Below, one piece after another: positions 1 through 11,143 of a stretch of 64,000 nt of DNA. The stretch is from NCBI RefSeq assembly GCF_949987535.1, contig NC_080082.1, forward strand, positions 30,974,011 through 31,038,010, read 5' to 3'. How positions within the stretch are numbered: the first letter of the stretch is position 1; every line of letters starts with the position of its first letter. The position numbers and the translations under genes were made by a program. This DNA comes from Balaenoptera acutorostrata. Taxonomy: Eukaryota > Chordata > Mammalia > Artiodactyla > Balaenopteridae. Below the pieces are notes generated by a model that had not been told where the DNA came from, searched no databases, and worked only from the letters and a program-made list of their open reading frames with translations.

Positions 1-1804
1 CGACCTGGTCTAACAAAACACACATGCGGGTCTGCGATGGAACCGTTTAGGGCCCCTCTCTCAAGGTCAGCGCAGGCGGGCGCTGGAGGGTTAGTATTCA
101 GCAGGCTTCTCCCTCAGCTGACAGAGCCGCTTTGAACTTTTCCCTTTTGAACAAATCGGAAGGGAAACCGCCAAGAAACAAGTGCTGGGAATCATAGGAA
201 AGAGTGCGCGGCAACTAAATAAATAAGCCGCAAATAAATAAATAAGTGGCCAGCCATGCATCCCCGGCAAATAAAAATATCCTTCTCAGATTTCCAGTGT
301 TCCCATGCATGGGGTGCCTACGAGAAACTTGAAAATAAAAACAATAGGAGAAACCTGCTATCTTTTTTCTCCCTCCCCCTCCAAAGGATGAACCCTTTAT
401 TTTTGACAACAAATAAGAGGCAGTTGGCAGGTATGGTGTGCTGTGCACCATGAAATATTTAGTAAGGCAATAACGACTCCCCGGACAGCTTAAGAAAACC
501 ACGATTCTATTCAGAGAGAAAGCCACGAACAAACAGAGGGGGGAAAATACAAAGAAAGATAAAGGAAGGCCTTTCATCCGGACTTCCTGTCCAATAAGGC
601 AGCTAGGCTTGATCCATATGTTTTGAGAAAAATCAAAGTGTCACAACTCTCCAAAATGTCAATAGCTCCGGTAAGAAATATTGTCTAACATTTTCTATCA
701 CAGCGCTCGAGAATTTGCCTCCCAGCTCAATTTGGAAGAAAAACTCTTTTATTTTGAAAACCCTCAAAGAAAAGGGGGGGCGGGGGGAGGGGAAAAAATC
801 AGAACAAGGCACGTTTCAGTGCGGTGTGTAATACAATAATGCTCTGGGCTCCCAGACCATCCTGAAAGCTGATCCTTTGATGAAAGTGAGTTCTTCTCCA
901 CACCTCTCATATGTTCCATCCTTTCTTTACAGACACTCCTGCAAAGGCACTTCCTGGACGGTTGGATGTAACGGAGCGAACTCCGTGCAGCAGGAAATCA
1001 GAGAAACCCAACTTTCAGCAGCCTTAATATTTGGATAATCCTGCATCATGATTTCAGGGTTGATTCTGGAAAGCTCGACCGGCTCCTGTACACGATAGGT
1101 GCCTGGACCGTTGGGTGACCCGCCTTAGAACGGGGAAAAAAGGACCCTGGCATGTAAGCAAACAACTGATGCCTGCCTTGGCAACGTGTAAACAAAATCC
1201 ACGCACCTTGCCCTGGGGATCGGCCCGGCAGTATCTAGTTTGACAGAACTTGCCATTCGGCATCTCCTGGATTTGCCTCCTCAACATGCTAGAAATCCTA
1301 GAGGGAAAAATCACGCCTGAGTGACTGCTGTCTGTGGATTGTGGAATCTTAAATAGAATGAAGCAGGCCTCTGACAATCAATATTGCCGACATATTAATC
1401 TCTGCAAATAAACTGTTGTTCATTTCAAGGCTGTCCCAGTCCCCCAAATAATCATTTAAATGCAGTGGAGGCTTTGGTGCCAGTGTGTTGGTATTTTTTC
1501 CTGGTTATCTACCTGTGGGTAGCACTCAGATTATCCAGAGGGATTTAGTTTCCTAAAATAAAATTATATAGCGGGCCTGACCTTGCTCCCTGAATTCCCT
1601 CTCTGCTAGGGTTTTCCCTCTGCTTCAGAACAAACATTTGCCAAATGCTGAGAAGATACCCTTAACCTATCCTGAGGGAGGGAGAAGTCCAGAGGAGGGC
1701 AGGTGGTGGTTGTCTACATTTTTGCCCAAGCTCAGAGTTTATCAGAAATAGTTTGGAAGCACGAGGTAAGCCAGGCCTCCGTGTCAAGGTTTCAAAATTC
1801 TAGC
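1..1804. other. Repeat-poor non-coding segment
   Basis: No gene or recognised interspersed repeat is visible here. The sequence is single-copy in appearance, with short AAAT runs near 220-245 and a G-rich tract at 774-792. Open frames are short, overlap on both strands and have no recognisable domain. It could hold conserved non-coding sequence, but I see no decisive motif cluster. Confidence 0.5.
774..792 (+). other. G-rich tract with G-quadruplex potential
   Basis: Runs of 7, 6 and 4 guanines are separated by single bases. Because the 7- and 6-G runs can each be split, four G3 tracts with short loops are possible. The flanks are A-rich. Folding is inferred from the pattern only. Confidence 0.5.
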
Positions 1805-1817
1805 CTATTTTCTTTCT

Positions 1818-2112
1818 CAAATTATTTATTTATTTATTTATTTATTTTTGGCTGCGTTGGGTCTTCGTTGCCGCGTGCATGCTTTCTCTAGTTGCAGCGA
1901 GCGGGGGCCACTCTTCATTGCAGTACGCGGGCCTCTTGTTGCGGTGGCTTCTCCTGTGTTGCGGAGCCCGGGCTCTAGGAGCTCAGGCTCAGTAGTTGTG
2001 GCGCACGGGCTTAGTTGCTCCGTGGCATGTGGGATCCCCCTGGACCAGGGCTCAAACCCGTGTCCCCTGCATCGGCAGGTGGATTCTTAACCACTGCGCC
2101 ACCAGGGAAGCC
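1818..2112 (-). mobile_element. CHR-type tRNA-derived SINE, near full length
   Basis: Read on the minus strand, the element starts with the family head (GGCTTCCCTGGTGGCGCAGT), runs through the tRNA-like part and the GC-rich 'gagtggcccccgctcgc' body, and ends in an (AAAT)n tail, which appears here as (ATTT)n at 1821-1847. An imperfect target duplication is visible as ctattttctttct before the element and ctatttttttctt after it. SINEs of this type mark cetaceans and their close relatives. Open frames crossing this stretch are translations of the SINE, not genes. Confidence 0.9.
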
Positions 2113-2113
2113 C

Positions 2114-3812
2114 TATTTTTTTCTTAAGGAATGGGAAGGGCACACAATACATCCAAGACTTCCCCAAATTTCCTAAATTTGTGTATGTGCAAGGGTTCAT
2201 ATCCAGGGCTAAAATTCACCCAGTAGGCACTGATATTAAATATTGGCATATTTTGCAACAGTTGATAAATAGCCATTTCCCCCCAAGCCCTCTGCTGTCC
2301 ACTGCCCTGGCCTTTCCCTGGAGCCTCCTCCCTTCCCTTAATTCAGCAACTAAAGGGTTAACATCTGGCAAAGCAGAAGGACCTCCAGGACATCCCAGCC
2401 CAGTGCTGATGGGTGGGGGCCATTGCCCACCAGTATTAAATATTTCAGTATCACCCGAGCTCAGCTCTACCACATCCATCGCCCAGTCTGAGGTCATTTG
2501 GCCTGTCTTAGGTTGAGTCCCTGCAGAACTTCTTCAGGAGAACAAGAAAGACAGCAGAAGGGCGAGGCTTTTCTGAGCTCCCGCCTCCTTGGGACCAGGT
2601 TTCCGACTGCTCTCTATCTGAGCCATGGATGGAGGTGCCGGAACCCTCAGGAACATCAGAGCAAACAGGCGAAACTCAACCGCCTCTTTCCCAAGTCACA
2701 AGCAGTAAACAGCAGCAGAAATCAAGAGCCGCAAGGGTATAATTGTCATTTAGTATGTAAATTTTAAAAGCTCAGTCAAAAATATCAATACCTCCCACTT
2801 AATTTATTACTATATAAAGATGGATGGTAGTGAAACGTGGCATTGATTTTTAGAGCCCTTTAAAAAAAAAACAGCGAGGAAGAAAATAGTCAAAGACAAC
2901 TTAACACAAAATGCTGTGTCTCAAAATTAATCAGTGTGCCTTTTTAAAAACACACATGCTTCCAAAAACACTGTACCAACAGCCTGCGTGGTTCAATCTT
3001 ATTTGATTGCCTTTTCTGAAAATAAAGAAACGGCATAGGCCATTTATGTAAAGGGCCCTCTCAGATGGATCAGATATAAAGATGGGTAAGCATTTTTACT
3101 GTATCGACAGCAAACCATTAGGCAACCACGCTCCAGCCCAGCCACTGAGAGGAAATCGAAGAGAATAGTTCCCTGGCTGGGCTGGGTAGGGCAGCCTGTC
3201 AGCTCCCGCTCCCCAGCCGGCTGGTCCATCCCCGCTCTTCCTCTCCCTGCCTGGTATAATGATGCCATCACCCTCATATTTACCAAAGTGTTAGTAGAAA
3301 TCGTCATGACCACTAAATAAATAAGTGAATTCATCATCATCAGGTTTAAAACTGTTCTGGGGGGGCTGTAATCCTGGGAAATGTGTTTGTGTCTGAAATG
3401 ACGCAGAGCTCAGAACATCAACGGCCCCTGTGCGGTTAAAGGATGGGTCACGTCTCCACTTTTGACATTTGGAGGTGTTTGCGTTTATCCAGAGGGAGAA
3501 GAGGGGTGGAGAGAAAAGATGGTGAGGGAGCAAAAAAGGAAAAGAAAGCAATAAAGATGTAGAGATGTATTGATTGGGGAAGAGTCTGTACCGTCAAGCC
3601 ACTCATTTTGTTTTGTTTTTCGGGAAGCATGGCTCTGCATCTTTGAACAGTCTCCTGATTAAAGCAAGTGAGCCATTTTTTTTGCAGCCTAGATAGGGGT
3701 TACGTCTCTCTGCATCTCCTGGAGAGCTAAGACTTCCAAAAGAATAGGAATGCCCGTGTTTTAAAGTAATAAGATAAGAATATTACCTGCCTCCTATTTC
3801 CTGAATTCCAGA

Positions 3813-3813
<1 letters not shown>
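2114..3813. other. Repeat-poor non-coding segment, partly conserved-looking
   Basis: No gene or clear transposable element is seen. The part at about 2690-2960 is AT-rich with TAATTTATTA-like and ATTGATTTTTA-like words and looks like candidate conserved non-coding DNA. The rest is unremarkable. Conservation is inferred from base composition and lack of repeats only. Confidence 0.4.
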
Positions 3814-3850
<37 letters not shown>

Positions 3851-3858
3851 CCCCCCCC
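3814..3858 (+). repeat. (CT)n microsatellite followed by a C-run
   Basis: About 17 CT units run directly into ten cytosines. This makes a pure polypyrimidine tract with potential to form H-DNA and to vary in length. Confidence 0.95.
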
Positions 3859-4194
3859 AACCCCAGCAAACCCTGTGAACTATGGATTATCGTCTTGGGC
3901 TTTATTATGGCATCTGGGGAAACATTTTTTATAGAGATGTTCCACCAATAATCAGGCTACAAGCCAAGAGCAGTACCTCACATTCATCAGACTAGAAATA
4001 TGCACCTTTTCCAGAAGCATTTTGTCAAGAGGACCCCAGTCTCCAATAAGGGCTGTTCAGCAGGGTCCGTGCTACCAGGCTGCTATTTCTAATTTATCGG
4101 GATGCTTCTACCGTCTTAAGCAGAAACATCATGCTCTTCCTTACTTTGCTTGCAAAGTAGAACCGTGGTTCACAATGGACATCCAGTTGCGAGC

Positions 4195-4570
4195 TGTCTT
4201 CTTGCTGTAATTGGATTTAATTCATTATCTTTCATTTCAATAAAATCACAGGAAAACACAAGGATGAAAACGTGTAGGTTAATTGCTTACGGAAATGCAA
4301 GTGCCGTCCTCGGTATAAATTTACCCCTTGCATGAGGAAGACACAGTTGTGTCATTATCCTGGAATTTTTACAACAACATGTAATTATAGAGAGAGGCAG
4401 GTGTAATTAGCAAGTCTTTCCACAAAGCAGGTAGCATTCTTGGTTAAATATTTACAGCTGCGCAAACAGCCGGTAATAATGAGAGTTTTCTCAGCCACAC
4501 GTTACAGAGCATTCAACAAATATTGTGAAAAGTGGCCATTATCAGCCCAGCAAGCACTGCTTTGCCTTCT
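4195..4570. promoter_or_regulatory. Candidate conserved non-coding block
   Basis: The stretch has no repeats and is dense in homeodomain-like words: TTGGATTTAATTCATTA near 4210, TTAATTGC near 4278, GTAATTATAG near 4381 and GTAATTAGC near 4403. It also carries TTAAATATTTAC near 4443. This composition is typical of vertebrate developmental enhancers. No alignment was available, so both conservation and function are inferred. Confidence 0.4.
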
Positions 4571-5035
4571 TGCTGGTGAGAGATGCTTCTGCGCGGTTTG
4601 CAGGAGGGGAATCCAGGCTGGGTCGGCAGTGCAGTTTCAACAGTGATGAAAACACGGAACTAACATCACCTCTTCCCTTGTTGCTGCCGAGAGGAGCAAT
4701 TAAAGCTGCATGTTTAGAGATGACATCAGCCAGGACTCCTGCGCACAGAGAGAGAATGAGTCGCGTTTTTTGCCTTCTTTCTTTCCTTGTTCCCTTTTCT
4801 GTCCAAAGGAAACCCACGGCAAACTGCAAAAGGTGCCGAAAGCTGCAGGCTCACAAGTTCCAAACCGCTCACCAAGGGTCAGCCTGACCTGCAGCTGTCG
4901 CACAAAACAAAATCAGTGCAGCCCCCAGTTCTGTGCAAACACCCTCTGTGGCTCTTTATTACCAAATGATATGAACTTTGACCCAAACTGAACAAAATTT
5001 AATACTTTCTCCCAAATATTTAAAAAATTCATTCT

Positions 5036-5835
5036 GGAGCCCGAGAGGAGTCAGGGAGTCTGCGAGCCGTAATTTGACATCTGAATTATTCTGAGGCTAA
5101 TACGGAAAGCTATTCACAAGCTTATTTGGAGATGTGTCAATCAAGATATCACTTGGGCCGGGAAGATGGACGGGGGCTTAGGATTGCAGATAGCTTTCCC
5201 GGAACCACAAAATAAAAGGAAGGCAAGCTCTGATGAGTATATTACGTCTTCATTCTTGACGATGACATTTTTTTTTTTTTCTTGATTGAGAAACAACCTA
5301 GGAGATCAGTGTCCCAGAGGTGTGCCTCTTTCCACACCTGTAAAACGTTTTAACGTTTATTAAAAATGATAACCATAAACCACAAACATGGTGTCGAAAC
5401 TCGCCTCTGTTAATTTCAATGAGCTGATTAAGATTTTAAGCAACGCTTCTAAATTAGACTGTCAGGCCATCGTCCTCCACGCAGGGTTGAGGTTCTGATC
5501 TCCCGCGGGATTGTTTGAGCAAGCAGCCTTTCTGTGCGGATCGCAAGCCGGGCTAGCGACATTCAGTGTTCTTTTCATTCATTTTCGATGAAATGGGGGT
5601 GGTTCAATTAGCCCTGACTGTCCGTGAGACGTGGCCCAAAATAAGACGGCGGGGCCCTGATAGCCTCCGCCCGAGGTATTTCTCAGCCGACAAGTAACAA
5701 TGTTAATTACCCATTGTTGTGATCCGAAAGACACTGGCATTTTAATTATGTAAATTCGGAGCCATTTTGTTCATATGAGCGAAAAATCGGCAGACAGTCT
5801 TTTCCATAGAGGGAAATGCAATTCCTGTTTGGAAT
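5036..5835. promoter_or_regulatory. Candidate conserved enhancer block
   Basis: About 800 bases without repeats. Parts of it (5080-5160, 5400-5480, 5620-5810) are AT-rich and rich in TAATTA-, ATTA- and TGATTAAG-like words. The densest part, 5690-5780, contains an inverted pair of SOX-like sites around a homeodomain-like core, a second TTAATTAT and a CATATG E-box. Open frames are short and unconvincing. I infer a regulatory block; cross-species alignment would decide. Confidence 0.45.
5696..5718. promoter_or_regulatory. Inverted SOX-like pair flanking a homeodomain-like core
   Basis: AACAATG at 5696-5702 and CATTGTT at 5712-5718 are perfect reverse complements, 9 bases apart. The spacer TTAATTACC carries a TAATTA homeodomain core. 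SOX proteins bind ACAAT/ATTGT words, and some, such as the SOXE group, bind inverted pairs as dimers. Arms and spacing are read directly; binding is inferred. Confidence 0.45.
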
Positions 5836-6792
5836 CTCGGCAAACTTAACTGCAGTGCGTGTGATGGGGCAGAGAAGAGTCAACTCCATCCCGGCCTGAG
5901 CCACCTGGGGATGACTTCTCTCTCAAGAGACAAAGAATAGGACATTGTCTCCGACATTCCATTCCTCCTGGCATCCTTCTTGGGAGGCTCTGACAGCCAG
6001 CTCGCTCGGCTATGTCTGCTGATGCAGAGGGTGTCTGTAATGGATGGCTTTGCAGTAGGCAAACAAACGCCTCCAACTTCAGTATCTATGAGGGCTACAC
6101 CATTGCCAAACAGAAATTACATCAAGCACCTCCAATAATAGGTGCCCCCAGATAAGTTGGCAACGCTTCCTGCTAACTACCAAAACTCCATTTAGAAAAA
6201 TTCTGCAAGCTGGAAAAATAAAATCAAGTTCTCTTTGAAGCTGTGGAGAATTCAGGATCCTTCCCATTTCCCAGAAGAACTCTTTATTCCAGAATGAGTT
6301 TCTCCATGGCTCTTCCTTCATCCGTTAATCATTCCCCTCCATCATTAGAATCTGTCAAATGTCTAAGAGGGAGATGGTATCCATGTGGGTGTTTATGGGA
6401 ATCAAGTTGGACTTGATCTCAAGTTGGACTTGCTCTCCTGGGGTTAGATGGTGGTGTATCTCAGAGCCTTGGGAAAACTAATGGGTTGGGGAGGGATCAG
6501 GTAACTCAGCTAGAAAAGAATATAAAATTTTATTATTATATTAAAAAACACACTGATATATTATGGACTAGAATTTAAATTTATTGATTTTTTAAGATGA
6601 AACAGGGGACTTGAAAAAAAATGTTTCCCTGGAGTTTATTACGTAACCCTTGCTTGCATCATACCCCAAACCCTGGGAGGGAGGCTGGGTGAAGGATTGT
6701 TCAAGTTTTTCTCCTTTGCTTCGAAAAGGTCTGGTATGCCTTGGTCCTCAAAGAGTTTACGATCTGATGCCTTTTTTCCTGCTTCCTAGTCT
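5836..6792. other. Non-coding segment without recognised features
   Basis: I see no gene, clear repeat or motif cluster. A short local duplication (tcaagttggactt, twice) occurs near 6402-6431. The open frames on both strands look like chance. Confidence 0.4.
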
Positions 6793-7360
6793 GATAAAAA
6801 TAGCCTCTACGCACCAGATGCCAGTAGTACCACCACTAACGCCGTGTTTGGGACAATCAAGAACGTACCCAGAGAAGCAGCTGCATCGCACAGGGAGATC
6901 AGCTCGGTGCTTTGTGACCACCTAGAGGGATGGGATAGGGAGGGTGGGAGGGAGACGCAAGAGGGAGGGGATATGGGGATATGTGTATACATATAGCTGA
7001 TTCACTTTGTTATACAGCAGAAACTAACACACCATTGTAAAGCAATTATACTCCAATAAAAATGTTAAAAAAAAAAACAAAAAAAATTACGGATTACTAA
7101 AAGTAGTTGAATCTATGAAAGGTCCATAAATTCATAATGCTATTGAAACAAATAATTTAACATAAAGTATTCAGAATAATAAGTTAATATTTGAGAATGA
7201 TGCTTATGATAGGCTATTCTTATGCTGTCATTAATTTTTAAAAATAGAATAGTGTTCATTGACAAAAAAAAAAAAGAATGTACCCAGACATTGCCAAAAT
7301 GTCCCCTGGGCAGCGGGGGATGGCAGGGAGGGCAGAATCACCCCTGATTGAGAACCACTG
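6793..7360 (-). mobile_element. MER5A-like hAT (Charlie) DNA transposon, split by an L1
   Basis: The left part (6793-6873) contains the family words 'gcctctac', 'agatgccagtag' and 'acaatcaagaacgtaccc'. The right part (7274-7360) continues with 'acattgccaaaatgtcccct' and ends in the terminal inverted repeat 'gagaaccactg'. The two parts join into one reverse-strand MER5A-like element once the 6874-7273 insertion and one 15-base duplicate are removed. Family assignment is from a recalled consensus. Confidence 0.8.
6874..7273 (+). mobile_element. 5'-truncated L1 3' end with probable 3' transduction
   Basis: The body from 6874 to about 7066 is the end of a cetartiodactyl L1: 'tgctttgtgaccacctagag', 'actttgttatacagcag', 'aactaacacaccattgtaa', then AATAAA at 7055-7060 and a first A-run to about 7086. 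About 177 bases of unrelated AT-rich sequence follow, then a second A-run at 7264-7275. The whole unit sits between AAGAACGTACCCAGA (6859-6873) and AAGAATGTACCCAGA (7274-7288), a 15-base duplication with one mismatch. This fits one insertion whose RNA read past the L1 poly-A site. Confidence 0.75.
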
Positions 7361-7439
7361 CTCTAGATGTATTTCTATGTCTTTAATTCCTGTTCCTTCA
7401 TATTTCATTACCCACCACACATGTAGGTACGGACCATCT

Positions 7440-8395
7440 CTCAAATCTGCTTGTGCAGCTAGAACTCTCTCCCAAGCTTGGCCTTACTTATTGTCACGCA
7501 AAATCAGATCTTGGAGATCTCACAAGTGCCTCAAACTCAACACACTTGAAACTGAACCTGTGACTTCCTGGACCCTCCCTCCGCCCCCCCCCATCCCCCA
7601 ACAAAGCTGCCTCTCTTTCAGGTTCCCGATCTCAGAAGCAGCACCAGAAACCTGGGAATCATCAACTCTCACCCCCCCTTTCTTTCAAACCATACCTCTG
7701 CTCCCCCCACCTGCACACACCTCTCCAAACCACTGCTAAGTCCTGTTGGTTCTAACTTCTGGCTTTCTCCTGCATTCTTCCACTGCTTCCCATTTTCAGT
7801 GCCCCCGCTCTCCTCCCATCCATGCCGCAGACCACGGGCTGTCCTCTTCAGCCTGCCCCGTCCCCCCCCCCCCCCCACAATCCATGTGTGCACGACAGTC
7901 ACCCCAGTGACGTATTTGTAAGGATCTGGTCATGGTAACTTCCCTGCTTCTTTATGACCCTCTGGTGGTTTCCCACTGCTCTTAAAAGAAAGTCCAAATG
8001 CCCATCGTGGCTGGAGGCTGACCTGATCTGGTCCTGCCGGCCTTGCCGGACTCATCTCAAGCCATGCTCCCTGGGCTTAGGGCAGCTCCCCAAGTGTGGC
8101 CACCAGCCCCTCATACATTGGTTCTTCCCACCAGGAATGCCCACCTCTCACTTAATGGACCCCCATTCATCCTTAAGGACTCAAATTTTGCTTGAATTAC
8201 GTCCCTGGGTGTCACGATCCTCCCTTCCACCCCCTCACCACCACTGTGAATTTCATTGTACTATTTTGTTTGCTCATTTAATTATGGCTTTTCTCTGCTG
8301 GGCTCTGAGCTCTGTGAGGATAGAGACAATGATCGTTTCGTACACCGCTGTCTACACCTGTACCCCTGTCTACACCTGCACGCATTATTCAGTAT
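7440..8395 (+). mobile_element. L2 LINE 3' region, diverged
   Basis: Words typical of L2 occur in the right order: 'caaactcaacacacttgaaa', 'gaatcatcaactctcacc', 'tctccaaaccactgctaagt', then 'ccaccaggaatgcccacctc', 'gctctgagctctgtgaggat' and the end-like 'agagacaatgatcgtttcgt'. It contains C-runs near 7583-7592 and 7862-7876. Open frames here are remnants or chance. Boundaries are approximate. Confidence 0.6.
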
Positions 8396-8704
8396 GGTAG
8401 CCACTGATCGTTTGAAATGAGGCAAGTGTGAATTGAGAGGGGCTGGAAGAGTAAAAGAAACACTGGATTTCAAAGATGAAGAACCAAAAAGACGTGAAAG
8501 GTATCGTGATATTTCAGATTCATTGGGTTAAATAAAATAATAAGTCTATCACCTGTTTCTGTTTACCTTTTTCAATGTGGCTGCTAGAAAATGTAAAATT
8601 ACTGATGGGGCCCACATTATGTTTGGACAGCACCAGTCTAGACCCAGCACAATATAAGGTGTAGAGTAGGGGTTTGTTTTCAGCTGTCTTAATAAATAGA
8701 ATGA
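8396..8704. other. Short non-coding segment, nothing recognised
   Basis: No gene or clear repeat is seen between two L2-like pieces. Confidence 0.4.
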
Positions 8705-8965
8705 GCAAACATCCTCCAGGAAGATGACCTAAAATGCCAATCAGACCTCATCGCTCTGCTACTTAAAAATCCTTTGGGAGCTTCAAGAAGGAATTCAAGC
8801 TCCTCACCACTACCTGCAAGGTCCTTCCATACCTGGTCCTGCGCAGGCTCCAGCCTCAAGTCTCACACCACACGGGATCCTCACATCTTTCTGTGCCTTC
8901 TGCCCGGGTTTACCCTTCCATCACCTCTCTGCCCAGCTCTCTCTGACTGCTCTGTAAGTTCATCT
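8705..8965 (+). mobile_element. L2-like LINE fragment
   Basis: The order 'cctcatcgctctgctact', 'ctcctcaccactacctgcaa', 'ggtccttccatacctggtcc', 'ctctctgcccagctctct' follows the L2 3' region (catgtcactcctctgct, tacaaggccctacatgatct and so on). It is highly diverged, so confidence is moderate. Confidence 0.5.
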
Positions 8966-9017
8966 CCAGGAAGCCATCCTTGGGTCCCATGGGATGGGGA
9001 AGAAGCCCCATTGTATT

Positions 9018-9220
9018 GCAACTCATTCATTCATTCATTCGTTCATTCACTGTGTTAGCTCCCGGGGATCCAATAGTGAGCAGGAGAGACGCTTCCTGCC
9101 CTCTGGGAGCTTACAGACCAGCTCCCCCATCAAACTCTGGGGACCACGTCTTTCATCTCTAAAGCCCCATCCCTACCCCGGAGACTGGTATATAGCACAG
9201 GATCCATAAATGTTTTCATA
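9018..9220. repeat. (ATTC)n run plus an ancient interspersed repeat piece
   Basis: (CATT)n at about 9020-9048 is followed by 'ccggggatccaatagtgagc', 'cttcctgccctctgggagct' and 'tacagacc'. This resembles the widespread mammalian motif 'ctggggatacagcagtgaac ... tccctgccctcatggagctt'. I do not assign a family. Confidence 0.5.
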
Positions 9221-10335
9221 GGTAACAGAATACCGTACAGCCCAATGCTGTGGGTCTCACATGAAAGCATTCCCTGGCGGGTGTGCTCCATTCAAGCCCC
9301 AGCCTGGGGTGCTCACCTTCTTCCCTGCTGATGCCCCAGGGGACAGGGGCCGGCTCAGCCAGGGAGTTACCGGTTAGGCCGGCATTTGCTCAGGGATTAC
9401 CGGGCCCCTTCCAGAAGAGGATTACCTTGTGTCCAAACCCATCAGGCGTGGGAACAGCCCTCCAAATATTTGCTGAGAGTTCCTGACCTTTACCTCCTGT
9501 CCCACAGCCCCACAGGGCGGGCACGTGAGCCATGCCTCAGGTGACCGGCAGCTCCAAGCTCGTCCCTCCCCCCCCCTTTCTCCCTGCCATCTCTTTGGTA
9601 TTCAGACCAGGCCTGGCTGCAAGGGCAGTGTCTCTGCTTAGTCACTCTTCATATTAAATAGGGATGCCAGATGCTCCCCCTGTCGACTCTGCTAAGACCA
9701 TTCATGCCCTGGGTGGCATCACTTTAATTTGTGCTCTTGAAGCAAACTGCTGTCATAGAAGCTCCGGCTGGGAGGATATTGCTTATATTAAAGATCAGGA
9801 TGCAGGGGGCAGCCAGCTCTGACCTGCACCAGTGCAGCTCAGGAGCTCTGGGAAAGACAAGCCCATAATTGAACATCTGGAACCAGACACAGGACGTGGA
9901 GGGAGGGCCTGTGGCTTCTGGAAGTTCAAAATTCCCCCCCCACTACCCCATATCAAGATGAGCCACTCCACTAGCCCAAAGACATTGTATGAAGTTCTCC
10001 ACAATGTTGGGGGTCTCCCTGCAGGCAAAACCAAGGGGACAAGGCAACAAGGTCACTGCTGACCATGAGGCAAAAACAGAAGAGGAACAGGCTGGGCAGG
10101 GTCTCAGACCAACACCCCATCCTATCCGGGCAGCAGGTGAAGGGAGGGATTGAGCCAAAGGAGGAGAGAGGCTTCCCTGGTGGGGCAGAGACCTCCAGGA
10201 AGAAGACGCTAGAGCTCCTGCAGCCATGGGAACCATGGGTGCTGAGACAGAAATGCCCAATAACATACAGGAAGCCCAGTTAAACGTAGATTTCAGAGAA
10301 ACTACACACTATTTTTTAACAACTTTTTTTGCGAC
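9221..10335. other. Non-coding segment without recognised features
   Basis: No host gene is supported; open frames overlap on both strands without domains. A short match to the SINE head (gcttccctggtgg) near 10171 does not continue into a SINE. Confidence 0.4.
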
Positions 10336-10339
10336 ACCT

Positions 10340-10592
10340 TCATATATAAAAATTGTATATATCTCTAGCAGATACACACTACTATATATATAAAAAATAG
10401 ATAAACAAGGTCCTACTCTATAGCACAGGGAACTATACTCAATACCTTGTAATAACCTATAATGGAAAAGAATATGAAAAAGAATATATATATATGTGTG
10501 TAATTGAATCACTTTGCTGTACAACAGAAACTAACACAACATTGTAAATCAACTATACTTCAATTTTAAAATTAAAAATAAATAAATAAATA
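10340..10592 (+). mobile_element. L1 3' end
   Basis: The fragment carries the cetartiodactyl L1 3' UTR words 'tacacactactatatata', 'ctctatagcacagggaacta', 'ctttgctgtacaacagaaac' and 'cattgtaaatcaactatact', ending in an A-rich AAAT tail. No open ORF2 portion is included. Confidence 0.85.
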
Positions 10593-10596
10593 CCCA

Positions 10597-11140
10597 AAAA
10601 TGGTATATATCTAAGATGTACAATTTGATGTTTTGATATATGTAGATATTGTGAAAAGATCACCACAATCAAGCTAAATAACATATCTATCACCTCACGG
10701 AGTTGCCATTTGTGTGTGCGTTGAGAGGATTCAAATTAGAATCTATCCTCTTAGCAAATTTCAACTATACAATACAGTATTGTTAACTATCATCACCAAG
10801 CTGTACATTAGATCCCCAGGACTCAGTCATCTTGCATAAAGATGACTCAGTCATCATATCCTTTGGCCAAAAGAAAATGGTGGCCTAACCATACAGTGGA
10901 ATATTATTCAGCCTTAAAAAAGAAGAAAATTCTGCCACGTGTGACAACATAAATGAACCTAGAGGGCATTATGCTAAGTGAAGTGAACCAGACAAAGAAA
11001 GACAAAGGCTGCGTGATCTCACTTACATGTGGAATTTTAAATGGTGAGGCTCATAGAAGCAGAGGGTAGAATGGTGGTTGCCAGGAGTGTGGCTGGAGAG
11101 TGGAGAGGTAGAAATGAGGAGGCCTTGGTCAAAGGGAACA
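10597..11140 (+). mobile_element. Older L1 3' region
   Basis: The first part (to about 10850) has L1 3' words such as 'ttgatgttttgatatatgta', 'catatctatcacctcac' and 'aactatacaatacagtattg'. The second part has the ORF2-end and 3' UTR words 'gtggaatattattcagcctt', 'attatgctaagtgaagtga' and 'tggtggttgccagg'. It is decayed and lies next to the younger L1 end upstream. Confidence 0.75.
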
Positions 11141-11143
11141 TCA

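Noticed and set aside
1703..2090. Open frames around the SINE at 1.8-2.1 kb
   Set aside because: They translate the SINE and its (ATTT)n tail.
7278..8400. Two plus-strand frames of about 150 codons
   Set aside because: They lie on MER5A-like and L2 3' sequence with proline/serine-rich translations typical of CT-rich DNA.
10171..10192. SINE head-like word (gcttccctggtgg)
   Set aside because: The match stops after about 18 bases and no SINE body or tail follows, so it is likely chance.
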